DNA of 64,000 nucleotides from an uncultured Bacteroidales bacterium (lineage in GTDB: Bacteria > Bacteroidota > Bacteroidia > Bacteroidales > P3), in the NCBI GenBank assembly GCA_900317285.1, contig ONGA01000004.1, forward strand, positions 82,584-146,583. Reading direction: 5' to 3'. Below are positions 49,303 through 58,228 of this stretch, in pieces. Positions within the stretch are counted from its first letter, which is position 1. Every line of letters starts with the position of its first letter. The translations under genes were made by a program, and so were the position numbers. Under the pieces are notes generated by a model. It was not told the origin of the DNA, did no database searches, and worked only from the letters and a program-made list of their open reading frames with translations.

Positions 49303-51126
49303 ATGAAATTGAGTCGTTATATACTGATTCTATGTGTTTTGTTGCTGTCGACCGGCAAGTTGGACGTTGTTGCGCAGGAATCGCAGGAACAGATGGCGGC
49401 ATATTATTACGACAATGGGGAGCTGGAACAGGCTGCCCAATTGTATGAGTCTCTGTATAAGCGTACTACAAATAAATTTTATTATCAGCGACTGTATAAT
49501 ACATATCTTCGCCTGGGAGAGTACAAGGATGCCCTGAAACTGGCAGAGAAGCGCCGGAAGGAAAATCCCAAAGATTTGTATCTATATGTGGATGAGGGGA
49601 ATGTGTACCTTGAGCAAGGGCAGAAGAAAAAGGCGGATAAGGTGTTTGACAAGGCTGTGGATGCCATCACAGGGAACCTGGCACCTATTCCTGATCTGGC
49701 GAGAGCGTTCGCCAATGTGGGCCGTTATGACTATGCGTTGAAGACTTACTATACCGCACGTTCGAAGACGAGGAACAAACAGTTGTATTTCAGTGAGATA
49801 GTGGGTGTATACCAAGCCATGGGCGATTATGGCGCGATGACTGAGGAATACTTTGACTTGCTTGATAACCAGCCGGGTATGATGAATTCGATACAGGTGT
49901 CGATGCAAAAGACATTGCAGGAGGCACCTGACGAACGGCTTGCCAACGGTGTGCGTCAGGCGTTGGTGCAACGAGTGAGAGAGCATCCAGACAACCGTAA
50001 CTATCTGGAAATGATGATTTGGTTTGCCCTTCAGCAGAAGGATTTTGCTTTTGCGTTGACACAGGCACGAGCGGTGGAGAGCCGATTCCCCGACCAAGGG
50101 GGCGACCAGTTGTTGCGAGTGGCGAAGATTGCTTATGCCAATGAAGACTATGATGTGGCTGCCGAGAGCTATCGCCTGCTGCAGCAGAAGGGAAAGGAAA
50201 ATCCTCACTATTTCGAAAGCCGAGTGGGCGAGTTGGAAGTGGAATTCGCGCGTATTAATAAGAACTATACCATTGATAGCAAGAAATTTGCGGCATTGAG
50301 GGGCCGTTATGAGGAGGCGATTGCGGAGCTGGGCAAGAACGAGCGCACGGTGCCGTTGATGCGTAATTATGCTCAGCTGATGGCATATCACGGGAATGAT
50401 GCCCAGGCGGCGGTGAGTATGCTTGACGATGTGTTGGAGATACCGCGCCTGAAGGCGGCGCTACGCGATGAAGTGAAGCTGGAACTGGGTGATATGCTGC
50501 TGTTTGCAGGCGAGATATGGGATGCTTCGCTGCTTTATATGCAGGTGGAGAAGGCGAATAAGAACGATGTGCTGGGAGCCATGGCTAAATACCGGAACGC
50601 GCGCCTGTCATATTTTAACCACGATTTCTCCTGGGCCAAGTCGCAACTCGACGTTTTGCGTGCATCGACAAGCAAACTAGTGGCTAACGATGCCATGGAG
50701 TTGTCGCTCCTAATCTCTGATAACATGGAAGATGACAGTACTTATGACATGCTGGAACTCTATGCCGACGCCGACCTGCTGCTCTATCGGAACTTGTTGG
50801 ATTCGGCATGGGATGGATTCGATGCAATCAACAAGCGCGTGCTGTCACATCCCCTGTTTGACGAGGTGCTGATGAAGAAGGCGCAAATACGCATGAAACA
50901 AGCACGTTACGAAGAAGCAGACTCTTTGTTGCAGCAATTGGTGGAGTTCTATCCCTATGATATTCTGGCCGATGATGCGCTGATGCTGCGTGGTGAACTG
51001 AACGAGGAGAAGCTTGGACATACTGATGTGGCACTCGAATGTTACGAAAAAATACTGTTGGATTACTCATCGTCACTTTACGCTGACAGAGCCCGAAAAC
51101 GTTATAACGAATTGAAAACAAGATGA
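49303..51126 (+). CDS. Tetratricopeptide-repeat secreted protein
   Basis: A 607-residue exported protein: signal peptide (YILILCVLLLSTGKLDVVAQ, about 5-24), then TPR helices over most of its length (AYYYDNGELEQAAQLYESLY, and a last pair near 540-600: KAQIRMKQARYEEADSLLQQLVEFYP). It probably acts as a periplasmic scaffold. Its start codon lies two bases behind the tRNA-Lys terminator, with no separate TAnnTTTG element seen. rsmA overlaps its stop by 4 nt. Confidence 0.8.
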   Translation: MKLSRYILILCVLLLSTGKLDVVAQESQEQMAAYYYDNGELEQAAQLYESLYKRTTNKFYYQRLYNTYLRLGEYKDALKLAEKRRKENPKDLYLYVDEGNVYLEQGQKKKADKVFDKAVDAITGNLAPIPDLARAFANVGRYDYALKTYYTARSKTRNKQLYFSEIVGVYQAMGDYGAMTEEYFDLLDNQPGMMNSIQVSMQKTLQEAPDERLANGVRQALVQRVREHPDNRNYLEMMIWFALQQKDFAFALTQARAVESRFPDQGGDQLLRVAKIAYANEDYDVAAESYRLLQQKGKENPHYFESRVGELEVEFARINKNYTIDSKKFAALRGRYEEAIAELGKNERTVPLMRNYAQLMAYHGNDAQAAVSMLDDVLEIPRLKAALRDEVKLELGDMLLFAGEIWDASLLYMQVEKANKNDVLGAMAKYRNARLSYFNHDFSWAKSQLDVLRASTSKLVANDAMELSLLISDNMEDDSTYDMLELYADADLLLYRNLLDSAWDGFDAINKRVLSHPLFDEVLMKKAQIRMKQARYEEADSLLQQLVEFYPYDILADDALMLRGELNEEKLGHTDVALECYEKILLDYSSSLYADRARKRYNELKTR

Positions 51127-51890
51127 ATGAAGTAAAAGCCAAGAAGTTCCTTGGACAGCATTTCCTCACCGACGAGAGCATTGCCCGCCGTATAGTGGAC
51201 AGTCTTAGCGGAAGGACGTCCCATGTGGTGGAGATAGGACCTGGAATGGGGGTATTGACGAAGTATCTGATTGAGAACAAGAATCTTGACTTCCATGTCA
51301 TAGAGCTCGACCGGGAGTCGGTTGTTTATTTACATGAGCATTATCCGCAATTGGATGTTATAGAGGGTGACTTCTTAAAATTTGACTTAAGTACTTTATT
51401 CCATGATAATTTCGCTGTTATTGGCAATTTTCCCTACAATATTTCTTCGCAGATACTATTCAAGGTGTTCGAACAAAGAAATCAGGCAATTGAAGTGGTG
51501 GGAATGTTCCAGAAAGAAGTAGCAGAACGTGTCGCTGCAGGGCCGGGAAGCAAGACCTACGGAATTCTATCGGTCTTGTTATCAGCATTCTACAAAATTG
51601 AATACCTCTTCACTGTGCATGAGAACGTCTTCAACCCGCCCCCGAAGGTGAAGTCGGCCGTTATCAGGCTTACAAGAAACGATGTAAATAGTTTGGAATG
51701 TGATGAGAAGCTTTTTGTGCAGACCGTGAAAGCCGGCTTCAACCAACGACGTAAGACTTTGCGCAATGCTTTGCGATCGGCGGGATTGCCGATAGAGGCA
51801 GTGCCTGAGGAGGTGCTTGGTAAGCGTGCCGAACAACTGTTGGTAGATGAATTCATTGTATTGACCAAAACCATACAATCATGTCTATAA
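51123..51890 (+). CDS. rsmA: 16S rRNA dimethyladenosine transferase (KsgA)
   Basis: Dimethylates A1518 and A1519 of 16S rRNA with SAM. 255 residues. SAM-binding motif VEIGPGMGVLTKYL (near 34-47), acidic loop VIELDRESV and motif IV NFPYNISSQ (near 103-111) are intact. Overlaps the TPR gene upstream and the MntP-like gene downstream (10 nt). Confidence 0.95.
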   Translation: MNEVKAKKFLGQHFLTDESIARRIVDSLSGRTSHVVEIGPGMGVLTKYLIENKNLDFHVIELDRESVVYLHEHYPQLDVIEGDFLKFDLSTLFHDNFAVIGNFPYNISSQILFKVFEQRNQAIEVVGMFQKEVAERVAAGPGSKTYGILSVLLSAFYKIEYLFTVHENVFNPPPKVKSAVIRLTRNDVNSLECDEKLFVQTVKAGFNQRRKTLRNALRSAGLPIEAVPEEVLGKRAEQLLVDEFIVLTKTIQSCL

Positions 51891-52465
51891 TTTCTTTTAT
51901 TATAATTGCTATTGCGTTTGGAATCAGCACGATGGTTCTGATGAAGCGATGCACTGAGGCTACGCCAGTGCGCCTGTCGGCGGGATTGCTCATTGCGACC
52001 ATGGTTGCGATGGTGCATACGGTGCTGTTCATTGTGGGAATGCTGGCGGGTAACCTTTTGCGCTTTGAGTCTGCCGACGACCCGTTTGCCTATGCAGAAG
52101 TGAATGCGCTGGTGCTGATGGGCATGACAGTGGTGGTGTTGCTGAAACTGCTGTCTCCTTATCTGCGACGTGAACCCAAACTGGCGGTTTTCCCCCTGAA
52201 TGGCGGTCTGGGGCACACATTACTCATGACCGTTGCTTCAGGAATCAATATTTTCCTATTGGGAATGGGAGTCGGCTTTGTTGCGTTGCTTAGCCAGGGT
52301 GTGCACCGCGCTGTATGGCCATTGTTTACGCTGACACTTTTATTTTCCTATCTGGGCATAATGTATGGCCGTCAAAAGGTGGAGATGCGACCGAGACGTT
52401 GGATTATCATTTCGTGCGTTCTGCTCCTCGGAGTCGCCATTGCCGCCGTGGTGAATGCCGGGTGA
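51881..52465 (+). CDS. MntP-like small membrane protein lacking the key aspartates
   Basis: Membrane protein of 194 residues with about six transmembrane segments arranged as two similar halves, as in MntP (YebN) manganese exporters. In MntP each half has an Asp in a transmembrane helix (AMDAFAV-like, TSIDAL-like); the matching places here read AFGISTMVLMKR and ASGINIFLLGMG, without Asp. Either a divergent family member or a different transporter. It overlaps the end of rsmA by 10 nt. Family assignment is by pattern only. Confidence 0.5.
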   Translation: MSIISFIIIAIAFGISTMVLMKRCTEATPVRLSAGLLIATMVAMVHTVLFIVGMLAGNLLRFESADDPFAYAEVNALVLMGMTVVVLLKLLSPYLRREPKLAVFPLNGGLGHTLLMTVASGINIFLLGMGVGFVALLSQGVHRAVWPLFTLTLLFSYLGIMYGRQKVEMRPRRWIIISCVLLLGVAIAAVVNAG

Positions 52466-52488
52466 TTTTTGCAATGCGAGGCAAAAAG

Positions 52489-54312
52489 TCAGATTATTGG
52501 ATAGATGCGCATGAGGCATTGACGGCAGTCGAAATCGAGGCGGAAGCGACGGTTGTTATTGCGGAGGATAAGGGTATCGGAGGGGGCAATGTTCAGTTGG
52601 GGTTTGCTTCGGCTTTTGTTTTGCAGACAGCATCCTAGTTCGTAGCGAAGGCAGTATTTGGTGGTCATGAGAGCTTTCCCATCATAGTTTTCCGTCAACT
52701 CCAGGCCACGCTCTATCTTGCTTACTCCATGTCGTTTATAAAAATCTTCTGCCTTGTTGTTGATGACATTGGCGCGATAATCGAGCGTTGTACTAGGGTA
52801 GGGGAGTCCTTGGTCGATATGAGCGCAATCTTTTGGGTGGAAGTGGCTGATTCTATATTCTTTGAGCAGCTCTACTGCGTTCCGGCGCAACTCGTTGAGA
52901 GTGCTGGAAGGAATGAAATAGCGTCCTTCGGTTTTGTCGGTTACCAGAGTGGCAGAGAAGGGAGTATTGCCGAGTTTGGAGAGTTGTTTCACAATCGTGT
53001 TCGAGTTGATGAGTGGTTTGTTAGAGTCAATATGTTCTGCCTCCAGGTGCTGAATCACGGAGAGACCATCTTCGTCCTTGAATGTCAAGTTGAATCCGGT
53101 TTTGTCGTAGGAGAAGAGCATTTCAATATTTATCTTGCGCTCGGCAGTATGCCCTTGCATTTGTTTCTCAAATAGTTGGTCGTTATTACGCCAGATAGTG
53201 GTGCCAATCTTGATTTCTGGCATGCGGTTGGGGGTGACGGTACGCCCCTGTACGCCGTTGACCAGGAACCCTTGCAATTTGCCATCGCCATCGAAATAGC
53301 ATAGACCATCGCCCGTGGTAAGAGGCTCAGTACCACTGATACTCAGGGAAGAACCGTTTGTGGAAGTCGCTTCGCCAATTCTTTTCCCGATAGATTTCTG
53401 TGTGGAGAAGGAGGCCATGGGTTTGCGTTCGCGGAGAAAGTAATCTGTGTAGCCGCGATTGAAAGTACGCTCGGGGTCGGGGGTAAAAGAGTAGTAACAA
53501 CTTCCTGAGGAGCTTTTTGAGTGTCCTTCCATCATGCTATCAAGTAGTTGGCGATAGTATGCGGTAATGTTCTTAACATAACTCAGATCTTTCAACCGCC
53601 CTTCAATCTTGAACGACATTATTCCTGCATCTATCATGGAACAAAGCTGTTGCGAAGCATTGAAGTCGCGAAGGGACAAGAGGTGTTTCTCTTTGGAGAG
53701 CAGCTTGCCGTCGCCATTGTAGAGGTCATAGGTGCTGCGGCAGGGTTGAGAGCAGCATCCGCGGTTGCCGCTACGTTGATTAAGATACTGGCTCATATAA
53801 CATTGTCCGCTATAGCTGACACAGAGAGCGCCGTGAACGAAAGCCTCGAGATCGAGATGTGTGGTTTGCCGGATTTCGCGCATCTGCTCGAGGGAAGTTT
53901 CCCGGGCCAGTACTACACGCTTGAAACCTGCTTGTTCCAAGAACTTTATACGGTCCACCGAGGCGTTATGGCACTGAGTGCTGGCATGCAACTCGATGGG
54001 AGGGAGGTCGCACTCCAGCAAACCCATATCCTGAATAAGCAGTGCGTCAACACCAATGTTGTAGAGTTGATGAATCATCCTCACGGCAGCCTCGATTTCG
54101 TTGTCGAATAACAGAGTGTTTACTGTTACAAATACCTTGGAACCATATAGATGCGCATAGGAAACCAATGCGTCGATGTCCTCAAGGGTGTTGGTGGCCG
54201 CGGCGCGTGCACCAAAAGCAGGGGCACCGATATATAGCGCATCGGCACCATGATTGATGGCTTCGCGTCCGAATTCCAGGTTCTTGGCTGGGGAGAGCAG
54301 TTCCAGTTTCAT
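52489..54312 (-). CDS. Peptidase U32 family protein (TrhP/RlhA-like)
   Basis: A 607-residue U32 protein. U32 enzymes with a TIM barrel and Cys-bound iron-sulfur cluster hydroxylate RNA (RlhA on 23S rRNA, TrhP on tRNA) rather than cleaving peptides. The N-terminal LLSPAKNLEFGREAINHGADALYIG, the VHGALCVSYSGQCYMSQY stretch near 170-187 and the cluster-like GNRGCCSQPCRSTY near 195 identify it. The C-terminal part ends with more cysteines (LRYELGCCLQNKS, DFDCRQCLM). It diverges from aroB, the two start codons lying inside a 17-bp inverted repeat. Confidence 0.85.
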   Translation of the reverse strand: MKLELLSPAKNLEFGREAINHGADALYIGAPAFGARAAATNTLEDIDALVSYAHLYGSKVFVTVNTLLFDNEIEAAVRMIHQLYNIGVDALLIQDMGLLECDLPPIELHASTQCHNASVDRIKFLEQAGFKRVVLARETSLEQMREIRQTTHLDLEAFVHGALCVSYSGQCYMSQYLNQRSGNRGCCSQPCRSTYDLYNGDGKLLSKEKHLLSLRDFNASQQLCSMIDAGIMSFKIEGRLKDLSYVKNITAYYRQLLDSMMEGHSKSSSGSCYYSFTPDPERTFNRGYTDYFLRERKPMASFSTQKSIGKRIGEATSTNGSSLSISGTEPLTTGDGLCYFDGDGKLQGFLVNGVQGRTVTPNRMPEIKIGTTIWRNNDQLFEKQMQGHTAERKINIEMLFSYDKTGFNLTFKDEDGLSVIQHLEAEHIDSNKPLINSNTIVKQLSKLGNTPFSATLVTDKTEGRYFIPSSTLNELRRNAVELLKEYRISHFHPKDCAHIDQGLPYPSTTLDYRANVINNKAEDFYKRHGVSKIERGLELTENYDGKALMTTKYCLRYELGCCLQNKSRSKPQLNIAPSDTLILRNNNRRFRLDFDCRQCLMRIYPII

Positions 54313-54350
54313 GCAATAAATAACGAATCAGCACGTTATTTATTGCATGA
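54309..54350. promoter_or_regulatory. 17-bp perfect inverted repeat spanning two divergent start codons
   Basis: TCATGCAATAAATAACG (54309-54325) and CGTTATTTATTGCATGA (54334-54350), 8-nt loop. The U32 start (CAT on +) and the aroB ATG are in the outer parts of the arms, so both genes have the same immediate leader. It may be an operator or an RNA hairpin that hides the start codons. Confidence 0.65.
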
Positions 54351-55378
54351 GTACAAAAACCAAGATATTGTATGGAGGCCTGCGGGCGTTGCGACGTGAG
54401 TTGGAACAGGAGAGCTGGCGGAATGCCAAATATACTATCCTGTTGGATGAAAATACTTTCCAGCATTGTTTGCCCCTGTTGATTTCAAGCGTTGAGGCGT
54501 TGCAGGAGGCAGAGTTCATAGAGGTGCCTGTCGGTGAGGAATGCAAGAGCCTGGAAATCGCGGCGCAGGTGTGGCAAACGATAATGGAAGGCGGGGCCGA
54601 CCGCAACGCTGTGATAGTAAATCTTGGTGGTGGCTGTGTGTGTGACCTCGGTGGATTTATTGCTGCGGGATACAAGAGGGGTATTCGCTATATTAATGTG
54701 CCAACTACTTTGTTATCAATGGTTGACGCTTCCATTGGCGGCAAGACGGCCATCAATTTCGGGGGAGTGAAGAATAGTATCGGCCATTTCTACCCTTCAG
54801 TTTTAACTGTCATAGATCCAGTGTTCTTGGAGACCCTCTCGCCGGAGCAGCTCCTTAACGGAAAGGTGGAGATGGTGAAAACCGCAGCCGTTGCCCAGCC
54901 AACCCTATTTGAGCAACTCATCAAAGAAAATGATATCAGGAAACAGCAGATAATTGACGTTGCCCGTATCAAGAATGCCGTGGTCCGCCGTGACCCTGAA
55001 GACCATGGTATCAGGAAGATACTTAACTTTGGACATACTTTCGGACATTCAATCGAGGCATATCTGCGACTTCCCCATGGTATTGCCGTTGGCATAGGCA
55101 TGAAGATTGCCATGTATCTTTCAGTGAAGAAAATTGGTCTTTCGGAAGAAGTCTATCGCGCATATTCCCAATGGTTTAGTGAGAGTTTTTCGACTCTCCA
55201 AATTCCTACCTTCACATTAAAGGACATAGAGCAGATGCTGCCATTGATGCATCAGGACAAAAAGAATTCGGACGGGGAGGTCTGCTGTGTGCTATTGCAG
55301 GAACTCGGTGCCGCCATGATAGATGTGGAAGTCTCTGACAACGAGATTCGAGGCGCGATATTACATTTAGGGAAATAA
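54347..55378 (+). CDS. aroB: 3-dehydroquinate synthase
   Basis: Second step of the shikimate pathway: converts DAHP to 3-dehydroquinate, using NAD and zinc. 343 residues. GGGCVCDLGGFIAAGYKRG (near 86-104) binds NAD; PTTLLSMVDASIGGKTAIN follows; the metal-binding Glu/His set includes KVEMVKTAAV, HTFGHSIE and HGIAVGIG. Its start lies in the palindrome shared with the U32 gene. No other aro genes adjoin; the next gene is convergent. Confidence 0.95.
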   Translation: MSTKTKILYGGLRALRRELEQESWRNAKYTILLDENTFQHCLPLLISSVEALQEAEFIEVPVGEECKSLEIAAQVWQTIMEGGADRNAVIVNLGGGCVCDLGGFIAAGYKRGIRYINVPTTLLSMVDASIGGKTAINFGGVKNSIGHFYPSVLTVIDPVFLETLSPEQLLNGKVEMVKTAAVAQPTLFEQLIKENDIRKQQIIDVARIKNAVVRRDPEDHGIRKILNFGHTFGHSIEAYLRLPHGIAVGIGMKIAMYLSVKKIGLSEEVYRAYSQWFSESFSTLQIPTFTLKDIEQMLPLMHQDKKNSDGEVCCVLLQELGAAMIDVEVSDNEIRGAILHLGK

Positions 55379-55379
55379 G

Positions 55380-55856
55380 TTATTTTACCTCGGCTTCGAC
55401 AGCTTTACGGTTCCACAGGCGGAGGAATTTCTCCACTTTCTTGCGGCTGTAGCCTTTACCCTCCTCGAGCGACTCCGACTCCTGGATGTGGATGGGTTTG
55501 CCTTCGCTGTTGAGGATGACAAAGACGGGGTAGCCGAAACGGCCAGGGTTGCCGAGGAAGCGCATGGCATTCAAATTCTTGTTGTCTTTGGAATAGTTGA
55601 CGTGGATGTAGACGAAGTTTTCTTCGATGAGGGGTGCTATGACGCTGTCTTTCTTGGCAAAATCGGCAAAGCGCAAGCACCAGGGACACCAGTTGCCGCC
55701 CACTTGGCAGAGCACATAGCGACCGCTTTTCTGTGCCAAAGTAGTAGCCTCTTGGATTTGCTGCATGGCATCGAGGCTTTCGTTATATACCTTCACCTGA
55801 GCTTGTCCGAAAGAGACCGCCATCGCAAAGGAAAGAAAGAAAAGGAATTTTTTCAC
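55380..55856 (-). CDS. Secreted thioredoxin-like protein (WCPWC)
   Basis: Periplasmic thioredoxin-fold protein of 158 residues. GTG at 55856 is taken as start because it gives a compact signal peptide (KKFLFFLSFAMAVSFGQAQ) after lysC; the longer frame would need a TTG start. The active site is GNWCPWCLRF near 61-70 with redox-active CPWC, and GYPVFVILNSEGKP contains the cis-Pro after Gly-Tyr. Probably an oxidase/reductase for envelope proteins. Ten nt separate it from the lysC stop, so it may be in that transcript. Confidence 0.8.
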   Translation of the reverse strand: MKKFLFFLSFAMAVSFGQAQVKVYNESLDAMQQIQEATTLAQKSGRYVLCQVGGNWCPWCLRFADFAKKDSVIAPLIEENFVYIHVNYSKDNKNLNAMRFLGNPGRFGYPVFVILNSEGKPIHIQESESLEEGKGYSRKKVEKFLRLWNRKAVEAEVK

Positions 55857-55866
55857 GAGATATGTT

Positions 55867-57135
55867 TTATTTGCAGGGTACAATAATTTGTTCGGTGGTG
55901 CGGCTGCGTTGTTCCAGAAGAATGGGGCGACCGGCGACGATACTGTCGATTACCTCTTGTGTGTAGTAGCGGATGGTGACAAGCTGGAGATTCTCATTGT
56001 AACGCACACGGAACATGCTTTTTAGTCGATCAACCAATACCCCGATTCGTTGGGGGTTGTTGTCTACGCAAATGGAGAAGCTCAGGGCAGAGTTTTGCAT
56101 GAGATTTACTCTGATTCCAAGCTCGTTAAGTAGTCCAAAAATGACTTGTAAATTGTCTTCTGCGATGAAAGAGTAGTCGCGAGGCAAGATGGAAAGCAGA
56201 ATCTGATTGTTCTTGAAAATGTAAAGAGGTGTTTCCGGGACGATGGCTTTGTAGTCGCCGATAGATGAACCTTCGGCATCGGGAGTGATGAAAGAACGGA
56301 TGTAGAGTGGTATGCTTTTGTTCTGAATAGGTTTCACCGTTTTGGGATGGATGACAGAGGCACCGTAGTAGGCTAGCTCGATGGCTTCGTTGTAGGGTAT
56401 TTGGGAGATTTTGACGGTGTCTGCAAAAAATTTGGGGTCGGCGTTGAGGAATCCGGGAACATCCTTCCAGATGGTCATATTTTCTGCGTTGAGGCAGTGG
56501 GCGAGGATGGCAGCGGAATAGTCGGAACCTTCCCGGCCCAAGGTGGTGGTTTGTCCATTGGCAGTGCCGCCGATGAATCCTTGGGTGAGAATAACCCTAA
56601 ATGGCATGGAATCAATGGAAAGCGTGTCAATGGCCTCCTGTGTCGCTGGCCAGTCGACACGGCCTTCGCGGTAATGACTATCTGTTTTGATTATTTGACG
56701 TGCATCAAGCCATAAAGTATTTATTCCAAGAGAGTTGATGTATTCGGCGATAATTGTGGTGGAGAGTAGTTCTCCATGGCTGACCACCTGGTCATAATTA
56801 TAATTATAGTGTTCTGTATCGGGGGGAAGGGTGGAGCAGAGATGGTCGAGAGAAGAAAGGAGGTTGCCAATCTTATGCTGAACATCCATGTTATCAGGCA
56901 TTAATGCTGATGCGATATTGCGATGATACTCCTCCAGTTGTTGACGCAGGGAAGTGGTCTCAGAGGCCTCGGTTGCTCCAGGCACTAGTTTCTCCAGCAG
57001 GTTGGTAGTTTTGCCCATAGCTGAAACGACCACAACCAAAGGCATTGATTCCAAATGCTTTTGAACGATATGCGCCATATTGCGCACGGCATCGGCACTG
57101 TTGACCGAGGCGCCGCCGAATTTAAATACTTTCAT
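55867..57135 (-). CDS. lysC: Aspartate kinase
   Basis: Phosphorylates aspartate, the first step to lysine, threonine and methionine. 422 residues. The kinase motif KVFKFGGASVNSADA begins the protein; GFIGGTANGQTTTLGREGSDYSAA lies near 185-208; the ACT domains occupy the last 150 residues (LLNELGIRVNLMQNSALSFSICV). It is monofunctional, with no homoserine dehydrogenase fusion. It follows smpB by 3 nt. Confidence 0.94.
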   Translation of the reverse strand: MKVFKFGGASVNSADAVRNMAHIVQKHLESMPLVVVVSAMGKTTNLLEKLVPGATEASETTSLRQQLEEYHRNIASALMPDNMDVQHKIGNLLSSLDHLCSTLPPDTEHYNYNYDQVVSHGELLSTTIIAEYINSLGINTLWLDARQIIKTDSHYREGRVDWPATQEAIDTLSIDSMPFRVILTQGFIGGTANGQTTTLGREGSDYSAAILAHCLNAENMTIWKDVPGFLNADPKFFADTVKISQIPYNEAIELAYYGASVIHPKTVKPIQNKSIPLYIRSFITPDAEGSSIGDYKAIVPETPLYIFKNNQILLSILPRDYSFIAEDNLQVIFGLLNELGIRVNLMQNSALSFSICVDNNPQRIGVLVDRLKSMFRVRYNENLQLVTIRYYTQEVIDSIVAGRPILLEQRSRTTEQIIVPCK

Positions 57136-57138
57136 AGG

Positions 57139-57591
57139 CTATGCTAATTCGCGCTGCATTTCGCGGCGAGTGTCCTTTTCTTTGATGCTTTCGCGCTTGT
57201 CGTAGTGATGTTTTCCTTTGGCGAGGGCAATGGTGAGTTTGGCGTACCCTTGTGGATTGACGAAGAGCAGTTCAGGCACGATGGTATAACCCCGTTCCTT
57301 GATTTTGTTCTGCAGCTTGCGCAACTCGCGGCGGTTGAGTAACAGTTTTCTGTCGCGTTTGGCGGTATGTCCCCAATAGCTGCCGAACTTATATTCCGAG
57401 ATGTGCATGTCGCGGACAAACAGTTCGTTGCCGATAAAAGTGCACCAAGCGTCGTTGAGGTTTGCCTTGCCCTCGCGTATGCTTTTTATTTCGCTTCCCA
57501 TCAACACCAAGCCTGCGGTGTACTCATCCATGAGGAAATATTCGTAGGAGGCGCGTTTATTCTTGATTTCTATGATATTTTTCTCTTCCAT
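57139..57591 (-). CDS. smpB: SsrA-binding protein SmpB
   Basis: tmRNA-binding partner in trans-translation. The ATG at 57591 gives the usual 150 residues; the longer frame to 57690 adds unrelated text. Landmarks: [39 protein letters not shown] at the N-terminus and the basic tail [20 protein letters not shown]. The gene encoding tmRNA is not in the window. Confidence 0.93.
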   Translation of the reverse strand: MEEKNIIEIKNKRASYEYFLMDEYTAGLVLMGSEIKSIREGKANLNDAWCTFIGNELFVRDMHISEYKFGSYWGHTAKRDRKLLLNRRELRKLQNKIKERGYTIVPELLFVNPQGYAKLTIALAKGKHHYDKRESIKEKDTRREMQRELA

Positions 57592-57634
57592 GCTTGTTAC
57601 AACGAGGGGAAAGGCTAAATATTGTAGATGGAAC

Positions 57635-58228
57635 TTATTTATGTTGCTCGGCAAACCGTTGGTTGGCTGCGGCAAGGGCATCGTCGGCATTGATTCCGTG
57701 CCGCCGTCCCCAGTCGACGAGGTCGAAGAGTTTTTGTCCGAACTCCTCTTCAGACATGTCGGTAGCTTCGCGGGTATTTTCGGTGGTGCCTGCCACTTTC
57801 TCCTGCATGCGTATCGTTTTCACGAGTGTGGGCAGAGAGGAGGGCACCCCTTCAAGCACAGATTTGCGTCCTTCCCGCATCTTGAGTTGTTCCCAGTTCT
57901 CGCCATGGTAATCCTCTTTATGGTAGATGAAAGGGTGGCGAGAGACGAGTTTATCGCTTATGGCGTTGAAGACATCGGCGAGGTCGAAAAGACCCTCGTC
58001 TTCGGCGATCTTAGCGTAGAACATGATGTGCATGGCGAGGTCACCGAGTTCTTTTTTAATCTCGTTGCTATCGTGGGAGATGATAGCTTCGCTTAGTTCG
58101 TGGACCTCTTCTATGGTGAGGTAGCGCAGACTTTTCATGGTCTGCTGACGGTCCCAAGGGCATTGCTGCCGCAGGGTATCGAGAATGGTGCTGAGCCGTT
58201 CAAATGCGGCGGACGTCTTCGACTCCAT
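57635..58228 (-). CDS. mazG: Nucleoside triphosphate pyrophosphohydrolase MazG
   Basis: Hydrolyses NTPs to NMP and pyrophosphate and can lower (p)ppGpp levels. 197 residues, shorter than E. coli MazG (263). The first domain is complete ([27 protein letters not shown] near 23-49; [20 protein letters not shown] near 58-77, the EExxE/ExxD metal motif), the second is reduced ([20 protein letters not shown]). Its start lies 29 nt inside the end of rel; the pairing with a (p)ppGpp enzyme fits its known role. Confidence 0.9.
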   Translation of the reverse strand: MESKTSAAFERLSTILDTLRQQCPWDRQQTMKSLRYLTIEEVHELSEAIISHDSNEIKKELGDLAMHIMFYAKIAEDEGLFDLADVFNAISDKLVSRHPFIYHKEDYHGENWEQLKMREGRKSVLEGVPSSLPTLVKTIRMQEKVAGTTENTREATDMSEEEFGQKLFDLVDWGRRHGINADDALAAANQRFAEQHK

